A program made the translations under genes and the position numbers. This document shows, piece after piece, positions 30,601 to 36,286 of a stretch of DNA of 64,000 bases; position 1 is the first letter of the stretch; every line of letters starts with the position of its first letter. This DNA comes from Bacteroides faecium (GTDB lineage Bacteria; Bacteroidota; Bacteroidia; Bacteroidales; Bacteroidaceae). The stretch lies in NCBI RefSeq assembly GCF_012113595.1, contig NZ_CP050831.1, positions 744,001-808,000 of the forward strand. The letters run 5' to 3'. A model generated the notes under the pieces. That model saw only the letters and a list, made by a program, of their open reading frames with translations. It had not been told where the DNA came from and made no database searches.

Positions 30601-30804
30601 ACCGATAAGTGTCTCCTTTGTACCTTTATCTACAATCTTACCGGTAAGTTTTCGAGCAGCAGCTTTCTTACCTTCCTGATATATTTCAGTCACTGCGTCA
30701 GAAGCGTGTACCGACGCAAAAGGTGCTGCAAAAAGATAAATAATGATAAGAGCACTACCCAATCGTTGCAATGAAAAACTTAACTTTCGTGCAATTCCAT
30801 TCAT
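27664..30804 (-). CDS. SusC-like TonB-dependent transporter of the minus-strand operon
   Basis: 1046-residue SusC/RagA-family transporter. The start at 30804 (MNGIARKL) is chosen because it opens directly into a signal peptide; the 18 codons upstream are not signal-like. After the signal comes a carboxypeptidase-regulatory-like beta-sandwich (about 55-135, 'GKIVDKGTKETLIGASV', 'DGNFNINIP'), then the plug ('VQVVGYGTQRKESV', 'RGISTFGANKTPLILVDGVER', 'ALYGVRGANGVVLVKTK') and a TonB-dependent beta-barrel ending 'NVGLNINF'. A 'DLNGDGVIDDYD' calcium-loop-like motif is present. First gene of the eleven-gene operon, with a promoter 77 nt upstream. It imports oligosaccharides or glycopeptides across the outer membrane with the SusD at 25787. 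Confidence 0.95.
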   Translation of the reverse strand: MNGIARKLSFSLQRLGSALIIIYLFAAPFASVHASDAVTEIYQEGKKAAARKLTGKIVDKGTKETLIGASVWLKDTSVGGTTDMDGNFNINIPGGKTVTLVISYLGYATIEKEISPSANNLLIEMAPDNTVLEEVQVVGYGTQRKESVIGSISTLSVSNLKVPSASISTNLAGQLGGVVSIQRDGSPGSSAEFWIRGISTFGANKTPLILVDGVERSLDLLDPEEIESFSLLKDATATALYGVRGANGVVLVKTKRGSEGKPKISIKMEAGMVQPTKIPQMADAVDFATMYNEAAPGTYSASDIEKYRNGTDQDLYPNVNWLKSVFKKHTFNQRVTANVSGGGEIARYFISAGYYHEDGLFMTGKGDSYNGNPDYQRYNFRSNVDINLHPTTVLSLTLGGFLTKRRDAADSEGVWKSAFILNPNAFPIQYSNGYWGGEKGVTNPYWQVTRAGYVEDWQSTLNSMVSLDQDFSFITEGLKANVKFAFDTQAWHGNKYTQQDEIWHAIRRDANGELVFNSEPETAKGGPWFDNKSGGNNATYLEASITYNRLFGKHRVGGLFLYNQRVKNETYRNQGYKDNISSIKSLLYKNQGIAGRLTYDYDSRYFIEGNFGYNGSENFAAGHRVGFFPAMAVGWYISNEKFFAPLTDVVSKLKLKASVGQVGNDQIGGDVRFIYLGTVATTGDYVYGNYTKTKGERVNEVANPNVGWEVSTKQNYGFELGLFNKLEIQGDWYHDVRDHIFVRNNNIPAYVGMTTVPMVNVGKMKSWGFDGSLEYHDRIGQVNVTGRGTFTYANNEILRNGDALNKYPWMNSVGQKIYQKFGWEAVGLFESQEEINRSPVQFSEGNHSRLRPGDIKYRDLNGDGVIDDYDKMPIGYCDVPEITYGFGGAIEWKGFDVSIFFQGTARVSLFEEGSTIVPFTSGYKNNDGFLKGVMEDRWTVDNPNPNARYPRTIRSSDALDNNNTKKSSFWVRNAAFLRLKNAEIGYTFPKRWLEKMSIQNLRLYVSGVNLLTWAPDVHLFDPDLGSGDGRKYPPTRVFNVGLNINF

Positions 30805-30880
30805 AATACATGATTTAATGTTATTAAAATAAGTTTGAGATGCTTTAGATTGTTGCAACTAATATCTAAAATGACATTCG

Positions 30881-30947
30881 CAAAGATAACCGAGAAAAGA
30901 TATCATCAAGGCGAATCCCGTACAAAAGAACAAGAAAATAGTAAAAC
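30881..30947 (-). promoter_or_regulatory. Operon promoter with conserved regulon element (copy 1)
   Basis: On the minus strand a -7 box TATCTTTG (30888-30881) lies 77 nt before the SusC start codon, with CTTG 18 nt upstream of it (30910-30907) and a further block TTTTGTACGGGATTCGCC. The same order and spacing occurs at 17030-17096, so the element is a promoter plus an activator region rather than chance similarity. The AT-rich part upstream (to 30947) is also conserved. Confidence 0.75.
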
Positions 30948-30978
30948 TACACTTTTTTCTCATACTCGCACAGGACCT

Positions 30979-31022
30979 TCACCAATTATTATCCAAGTCT
31001 TGAACTATTTTATCCAAGTTCG
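30979..31022. promoter_or_regulatory. Upstream direct-repeat element, likely activator site
   Basis: TATCCAAGT occurs at 30990-30998 and again at 31011-31019, a 21-bp period (two helical turns), about 100 bp upstream of the -7 box of the SusC operon. The segment TTCACCAATTATTATCCAAG is nearly repeated at 36129-36148 near the hybrid regulator gene. AraC-type domains of hybrid two-component regulators bind direct repeats of this kind, so this is a candidate operator; the assignment is inference. Confidence 0.5.
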
Positions 31023-31049
31023 TTTTTCAATGCTTTTACTATCAAAAGA

Positions 31050-31099
31050 GCCTTACTTCAATTAGCATCCTAATGGGATTAAACTAATTGAAGTAAGGC
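31050..31099 (-). terminator. Terminator hairpin of the propeller lipoprotein gene
   Basis: Perfect 16-bp inverted repeat: GCCTTACTTCAATTAG at 31050-31065 and its reverse complement at 31084-31099, with an 18-nt loop. On the minus strand it is followed by CTCTTTTGATAG. It lies 67 nt after the stop of the 31167-32378 gene and insulates that gene from the SusC operon promoter. Confidence 0.7.
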
Positions 31100-31166
31100 A
31101 CTTAACACAAAGCAACTAGCACTTGCGGGATTTAGAACTCCCGAATATTTGCCATCTACGAGTTCG

Positions 31167-32378
31167 CTATTTATTTTTCATTTTAGCAAAGAGAACCACA
31201 TTGTTTCCGTCTTCATCCAACGACTTCACTAATGCTTGAGTACGTTTCCGTACATCACTGGGAAGCTCTTTCCGCGCCAGCTCTTTTTCTAGTGTCTCTT
31301 TTAATTGTGCAGGTTCCATGTTGGCAATATAATAGCCATTACCGAACGAAGGCCATATCTGCATCTTCTTCGTTCCCAGGAAATCATTATACAAATGGAA
31401 ATAGTTGCCGTGCAGGGTTTGTTTGTCTACGATATATTTGGCCGGTTTACTTCCACTCCAGGTATTTGCCGACACTTGCACCGGAACAGAAACATCTCCG
31501 ACAAAGTGACGCGGATATTCGGTATAGCCATGCCATGGAATTTTTTCCTTATTCGGATAATTCGCTGTGAACCGGGCTTCGAGCCTATTTTGCTGCGCAT
31601 TATAATGATACAAACTATCCACACGCGGAGAAGGTACGATAGTCATCAACATAACGCTGTAATCGGGAGTATTCTTATCCATAAATACTTCATTGCTGAA
31701 ATCACGCGGAACCGTGAGATGCCGGGCAGGAATAAATTTTTTGCGTTTTCCTTCAAAATCCTGCGTCCATACTACAGCCGGAGAACCTTGGAAAGGCAGT
31801 GTTGTCACCGTTACTTCCGACTTCCCGGTGTCGACTCTGAATTGCCCTTTAGGGACACGCAAGCATAGAGGAATGGGAGTTTGCGGAACTCCTTTCAAGT
31901 CGAAGACCAGCAGTTTATCACTTTGCCAGGGTAGAATATAAATACGGTTGTGTGTTTCGTCCAATTGTTCGGAGTAGGTGTTTGCATACTCATTCGGCCC
32001 TTGTCCGTAAGCCCCGATAGTAGTGATGAATTTGCCGTCACGGGTGAAAAGCTTGTATGGAGTCTGTTTTTTGTTACTCACCAAGATATAATTATCACTG
32101 ACTGTGGTACGAACCCAGCCTCCTACCAATGCCTCATCCTTATCTTCCAACTTCACCACTTGAAGTTCTTCGGTCAAATAACTAAGTGGTATATCCACGG
32201 TATCTTTCAACGCTTTTAAATCACAGGAAATCAACGTCCCGGTAGGTGTTGTGATTCGCTTTGCCGCAACTGGAGACAGAGCCAAAGGGTCTTTTGTTGC
32301 TTCACTATTGCATATAAAAGCAACCAATGAAAATAGACAAAAAGTACACAAACTCAAAATCATAATTTTCTTTTTCAT
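31167..32378 (-). CDS. Six-bladed beta-propeller exported protein
   Basis: 403-residue exported protein; the signal has a Cys at 22 ('VAFIC') that could be a weak lipobox. After it comes 'LISCDLKALKDTVDIPLSYL' and then repeated strands such as 'YILVSNKKQTPYKLFTRDGKFITTIGAYGQGPNEYAN' segments, the signature of the six-bladed propeller (DUF4934-type) proteins that are abundant in Bacteroides and have no established function. Blade-like units continue to about residue 330 and the C-terminus is helical and charged. It has its own promoter and terminator, so it is not part of the SusC operon. Its link to the neighbouring regulator genes is positional only. Confidence 0.7.
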   Translation of the reverse strand: MKKKIMILSLCTFCLFSLVAFICNSEATKDPLALSPVAAKRITTPTGTLISCDLKALKDTVDIPLSYLTEELQVVKLEDKDEALVGGWVRTTVSDNYILVSNKKQTPYKLFTRDGKFITTIGAYGQGPNEYANTYSEQLDETHNRIYILPWQSDKLLVFDLKGVPQTPIPLCLRVPKGQFRVDTGKSEVTVTTLPFQGSPAVVWTQDFEGKRKKFIPARHLTVPRDFSNEVFMDKNTPDYSVMLMTIVPSPRVDSLYHYNAQQNRLEARFTANYPNKEKIPWHGYTEYPRHFVGDVSVPVQVSANTWSGSKPAKYIVDKQTLHGNYFHLYNDFLGTKKMQIWPSFGNGYYIANMEPAQLKETLEKELARKELPSDVRKRTQALVKSLDEDGNNVVLFAKMKNK

Positions 32379-32417
32379 ACGAACATGTATTTAGTTAGTT
32401 TCAAATGAATATTGGGA

Positions 32418-32449
32418 CAAAAGTAGAGGGAAACCAACTGAAAAACAAA
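32418..32449 (-). promoter_or_regulatory. Bacteroides-type promoter of the propeller gene
   Basis: Minus strand: -33 TTTG (32449-32446), exactly 20 nt, then -7 TACTTTTG (32425-32418). The start codon of the 31167-32378 gene is about 40 nt downstream. Both boxes and the spacing match the Bacteroides consensus. Confidence 0.75.
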
Positions 32450-32570
32450 AAATATGGCGGACAAAAAGAGTAACACAAATCGCCGATATACCATTGGTTA
32501 TCAATACAATAAACAACAACTCCATTCATTAAGAGGTGGACAACTCTACTGAAACGACCCAAATCAACAG

Positions 32571-34202
32571 CTAAAACGCCTTAAGAAAACTGTCTAAACT
32601 TACATTTTCATCTATAATCCCCAACTTGTCTGTTTTAATACGATATTTGCGTTTTGTAATGGCTGCTTTACTAACACAATAAATATCTGAAAGGTCTTGC
32701 ATGTTAACATTAATCTTGACGAGACAACAGAAACCGATATCCTTATTGTTCAATGACGGATAGGTTTGTTCCAGCCTTGCCGCAAAATGGTCAAAAGCTT
32801 CGTTGACAACAGAAATCACCTCTATCCACTCCGCATCGGTCACCACTATCTTTCGACTAGAAGTCACCTCATCCTGACTTTCATCATTATGGAGTGAAGG
32901 TAATTTCCGGAAAAAGGCTATCCGTCTGAAAAGTGCCTCACGCAATTCCGCTTCTTTATTCTGCAAACGGATTTCTTTCTCCCGTAGTCCGCTTAGCTCC
33001 GCCTCTTGGTGCAACAAAAGATTTTCCCTTTGCAATCGTTTCTTCTTCTCCTTCTGATAAAAGAAAAACACTATGAAACCAACACCAAGCAAAGCTGTTA
33101 CAATGCCCAGCATCCATAGTTCTTTTTCGCGTTGTTTCAAATGCAACTGGTAGAGTTCGTTTTTTAATTTAAGCTCATTATACTCTCTTCTTTGTATTTC
33201 CGCCTTGGTACTAGTCAGTATATCGTCCTTGATCTTATTTTCTTTTTGCTTGATATAGAAAGCCTGTTCCGGATATTCTTTCTCATTGATTAAGTTAAAT
33301 AAGAGTGCGTTCGCTTCCACGGCAATAAAATCTGAAGAGGAAGTCGCAGCCTGCTGATAGTAATACTTGGCAGAGTCCACTTGATTCAAAGCCGCATAAG
33401 ATTTGCCGCGAAGGAGAAAATAGTGCGGAATGACATGACGGCTATGTCGTTGAGCTGACAATTGACGAAGATACAATTGTGCTGCCTGGAAATCTTTTCT
33501 TTCCAAACTGGTAGTCAATAGGTTCTCCAATATATGATAATTCAAATATCGGTAATTGGGAGAATCCGCAAACTCTTCCATTAGTTGCAGAGATTCTTGT
33601 GTATACCTGTCATGCTCCTGCACCTTTTCCAAAAGTTGAAAATATAACTTACTTGCAGAAAAATAGGCAAGAGTATCTTTGTGTTTACGAGTTAGCTGCC
33701 GACTGCTGTCTGCCATGTCCAACGCCTGTTCATAATCCTTATTTCTTGAATATGCCACTCTTTTAAGACCATACAATTGTGTTCTTAATGTATCATTCAG
33801 CAATCGTTCGTGCAGAAGAGCATCCGAAAGCAATAATGTAGAATCCGGCTGGTTCCGATATAAATAGGAAGCACTCTGCTCCACACGTGCTTGCAAACAT
33901 TGAGATAACTGTCTATTTTGCGTATAGTGATGAATGGCAGTCTGCAATAAAGAATCAACAGGTTTCCCGGTCTTCCACAAAGTTGCCTTATAGGATAAAA
34001 AGTAATAATCTCCCTGCTGCTTAGAAGATAAATTCTCCGGCTTGTCTATTTGTTGCAAATAAAAGAATATACTATCGACGGAAACATTCTCCATCTGCAT
34101 AGCCTTCTTCAAAAGAGAAGATGGAGCATGCTGACAACCGACCAGCATGATGAGCCATCCGGTGAACAGAAATATATTACAATGATACTTATTTTTATTC
34201 AT
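32571..34202 (-). CDS. TPR membrane regulator with C-terminal HTH domain
   Basis: 543-residue protein of the Bacteroidetes-specific TPR/transmembrane/HTH regulator type. The N-terminal signal has a lipobox-like 'MLVGC' (Cys23). Helical TPR-like repeats fill about 35-330, e.g. 'SYAALNQVDSAKYYYQQA'. One transmembrane helix, 'GIVTALLGVGFIVFFFY', lies near 362-380, followed by a charged coiled coil (about 380-425, 'KEKKKRLQRENLLLHQEAEL'). The cytoplasmic C-terminal domain carries a LuxR-like helix-turn-helix around 495-530 ('MQDLSDIYCVSKAAITKRKYRIK'). It would transmit a periplasmic signal directly to DNA. It starts 18 nt after the HU-like gene, so the two form an operon. Target genes are not evident. 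Confidence 0.78.
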   Translation of the reverse strand: MNKNKYHCNIFLFTGWLIMLVGCQHAPSSLLKKAMQMENVSVDSIFFYLQQIDKPENLSSKQQGDYYFLSYKATLWKTGKPVDSLLQTAIHHYTQNRQLSQCLQARVEQSASYLYRNQPDSTLLLSDALLHERLLNDTLRTQLYGLKRVAYSRNKDYEQALDMADSSRQLTRKHKDTLAYFSASKLYFQLLEKVQEHDRYTQESLQLMEEFADSPNYRYLNYHILENLLTTSLERKDFQAAQLYLRQLSAQRHSRHVIPHYFLLRGKSYAALNQVDSAKYYYQQAATSSSDFIAVEANALLFNLINEKEYPEQAFYIKQKENKIKDDILTSTKAEIQRREYNELKLKNELYQLHLKQREKELWMLGIVTALLGVGFIVFFFYQKEKKKRLQRENLLLHQEAELSGLREKEIRLQNKEAELREALFRRIAFFRKLPSLHNDESQDEVTSSRKIVVTDAEWIEVISVVNEAFDHFAARLEQTYPSLNNKDIGFCCLVKINVNMQDLSDIYCVSKAAITKRKYRIKTDKLGIIDENVSLDSFLKAF

Positions 34203-34220
34203 ATTATATTATGAAATCTC

Positions 34221-34826
34221 TTACACTACTTTTATATACACCACCGAACGCCCCAATCCGTATTTCTGCAACACGCCTTGTTCGATAAAAGTATTGATAT
34301 CCTGCAGTGCCTGCTTTTTAGTTTTCCCCGTAAGTCTCATATAATCTTGTCGGTTAATACATGGATGCTCTTCAAAAAAAGAGTTTAAGCGTTGCAAGCA
34401 TTTCTTTTCATCCAACGGATTTTTCACACGAAAAGGTGAATTGCAGCGTTGAAGTTCCAATGAAGTCTCAATATCTTTCTTAAACTGACGATTAATCCGT
34501 AAATTGATACCTTTAAGAGATACCGATGGGGAACGTAAATCTTCCGGTTCCACCACCTTTTTGTCAACACTTAGGGAAAGAGAGAAATAACCGATATCCC
34601 CCAGCTCTACCGAAAAACCTTTCAGAAGCAAATGCTTCAACGTGCTCGAAATTGCTTCGATAGAGCCTACCAACTGAGCATGAGGGATATGCTCAAGAGC
34701 TGTCACCATATCTATAAATTCACTTGCCGTATAGCTACCTTTCAATACCACACGTGCATGTAAAGGCAGTTCTTTCCCATCCTTATCTGGATTAGGAGTC
34801 TCGTAGAGATCATAATTTACACTCAT
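34221..34826 (-). CDS. HU/IHF-like DNA-binding protein with C-terminal helical domain
   Basis: 201-residue protein. Residues about 1-125 resemble the HU-related DNA-binding proteins of Bacteroidetes ('LHARVVLKGSYTASEFIDMV', 'LLLKGFSVELGDIGYFSLSL'), in which the HU fold is longer than in classical HU. The C-terminal 70 residues look like a small winged-helix or helical domain ('NRQDYMRLTGKTKKQALQDINTFIEQGVLQKYG'). The first gene of a two-gene unit with the TPR/HTH regulator; its leader contains a striking nested inverted repeat. Likely a nucleoid-associated or local regulatory DNA-binding protein. Confidence 0.75.
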   Translation of the reverse strand: MSVNYDLYETPNPDKDGKELPLHARVVLKGSYTASEFIDMVTALEHIPHAQLVGSIEAISSTLKHLLLKGFSVELGDIGYFSLSLSVDKKVVEPEDLRSPSVSLKGINLRINRQFKKDIETSLELQRCNSPFRVKNPLDEKKCLQRLNSFFEEHPCINRQDYMRLTGKTKKQALQDINTFIEQGVLQKYGLGRSVVYIKVV

Positions 34827-34896
34827 TATCTTTTCTTTTTTTATTAGGGAAGTTTAATTTCCCTTCTCTCTTATATTAGTATTCCAACCTGCAATT

Positions 34897-34974
34897 CAAT
34901 TATCGTTCAACAGATGTGGAACGATTGTTCTATAAATGTAGAACTGTTGTCCGACAACTGTTGAACGATAATTG
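34897..34974. repeat. Nested inverted repeat in the leader of the HU-like gene
   Basis: Perfect 17-bp inverted repeat: CAATTATCGTTCAACAG at 34897-34913 and CTGTTGAACGATAATTG at 34958-34974. Inside are two smaller palindromes, GTTCTA-N6-TAGAAC and GTTGTC-C-GACAAC. It is placed 71 bp before the HU-like start codon and just downstream of a possible -7 box (TACATTTG, minus strand 34996-34989), so it would form the 5' end of the transcript. It could be an operator for a dimeric protein, an mRNA structure or a terminator. This stretch of about 310 bp holds no gene. Confidence 0.7.
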
Positions 34975-35136
34975 AGATGCTAATGAGACAAATGTACGTA
35001 GAATAAACATATATTATTCTATGCAAAGCGGATTTTTATTTCCACCATCTCATCTGTTTGTCTATTTCTTCATCCCTAATTATCGACACTCAATTCATGA
35101 ACTTTAGATTTTACACAACCAACAGTTCAAACAAGT

Positions 35137-35943
35137 TCACTTTACTTCTTCAGCATTCAAATACTTTATGGCAGCTTCCAAAACTTCATCGCGCCCCTGG
35201 CGTATGCCTTGAATTGTACTTTTAACTTCAATATCAGGAAGAATGCCGATTTGTTGGGTTTCCGACTTATCGGGATAGTAAACGCCAAGTCCTGTAAATG
35301 TAGCTCTAAAGTTACCCGGCAAAATGAGATAGGAACAATTGCCATCGGCACCGGCAGTCGTACTTCCCATAACAATTGTGTTTGGGGTACATCTATATTT
35401 CATAGTCATGAACTCCGCATGGCTTTGTGTTGTTTCATTTATCAAAATTACTTTTTTACCTTGATAATAGTCTTCATTCTCTTTTCCAACCTTTACTACA
35501 GGGCCGAAAGTAAACAATCCTGGTTGCGAAAGGCTTCCGTGGGTAAATGTTGCAAAATCTGTAGAAGACGGATACAGAAGATCATATTCCCAAGTTCACG
35601 TAATAACTTGTCGTATCTCTCTTGGCATCCCGAGCTTCTTTTTAAAATCAAATTGGTCTATCCATTCTACTAAAACCTCATTTCGCTTTTCTTTTGAGGG
35701 GAGAGATACTAAAGAAGGCATTACGCAAAGTAATTCGTGATCCCAATCATACTTTCCTGCACGTACTTCTGGATGATAATATTTCATGAATCCCCAAATC
35801 TTACATAATAAAGATAAATTTTCCACATCTGAATCGGTATATTCCCACATGGACATTTCTACCGGCACGTTATTATTCCTGTGCAGAAAAGTACAAGAGC
35901 AACAAACCCATATGAGTAACACAATAAATAAGAATCTCGACAT
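35137..35943 (-). pseudogene. S41-family peptidase remnant (internal deletion plus stop)
   Basis: One frame carries both ends of an S41 (C-terminal processing type) peptidase. The 5' part (35943-35596) encodes a lipoprotein signal ('WVCCSC') and 'LCKIWGFMKYYHPEVRAGKYDWD', typical of the N-terminus of Bacteroides S41 proteins. It ends at an in-frame TGA. In the same frame after the stop, 'YPSSTDFATFT' continues into the protease core with 'LINETTQSHAEF' (Ser in the nucleophile position), 'GSTTAGADG' and 'GILPDIEV'. The central portion (PDZ and first part of the protease domain, roughly 200-300 residues) is missing. The C-terminal piece could only be made from a TTG start, so I regard the locus as dead. 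Its promoter still carries the regulon element. Confidence 0.8.
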
Positions 35944-36019
35944 AGTATTAAATTTTAAATAAGAATTTAAGTTAGCTGTGATTAAAGGATATATAAAAAA
36001 TAAGAATTTGAATCAGTAG

Positions 36020-36086
36020 CAAAAATAGCCGAAATATCGGTAGAGCACGAACAATATCATACAAAAAAACAATAATAGTACCTATG
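36020..36086 (-). promoter_or_regulatory. Regulon promoter element (copy 3) ahead of the S41 remnant
   Basis: Minus strand: -7 box TATTTTTG (36027-36020) lies 77 nt before the S41 remnant's ATG, the same distance as copy 1 before its SusC. The block upstream matches copies 1 and 2 at the same spacing (plus-strand TACAAAA, then ACAATAATA), although the CTTG box is changed. It lies in the 343-bp divergent region between the S41 remnant and the hybrid regulator gene, which also contains a second conserved element at 36129-36159. Confidence 0.55.
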
Positions 36087-36128
36087 TTACATTCACCAAG
36101 CAATAACCATGTACCCCAACAATGAATA

Positions 36129-36159
36129 TTCACCAATAATTATCCAAGATTTGAACGAT
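36129..36159. promoter_or_regulatory. Second copy of the upstream activator-like element
   Basis: TTCACCAATAATTATCCAAG at 36129-36148, followed by a TTTGAACGAT stretch, repeats the element at 30979-31009 with few changes. It is placed about 100 bp upstream of the copy-3 -7 box and about 130 bp upstream of the hybrid regulator start, so it could serve either gene, including autoregulation. Confidence 0.45.
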
Positions 36160-36286
36160 ATTTTCGTTCACTCTCAAAAGTTCTTTTTCAGCGCCAAAAA
36201 GATTGTGTATCATTTGTTTTTGCTACTTATTCTTCATAATATTGTCCTATACTAAATGAAAACAATACGGATTAAACGATTCTCCC

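Noticed and set aside
34897..34974. Invertible promoter flanked by inverted repeats
   Set aside because: The arms are perfect, but the 44-bp centre is much shorter than known Bacteroides invertible promoters and no recombinase gene lies nearby; kept as a repeat of unknown role.
35137..35517. Small intact S41-type protein of 126 residues
   Set aside because: It would need a TTG start and lacks the first half of the protease fold; the frame continues upstream into the rest of the broken gene.
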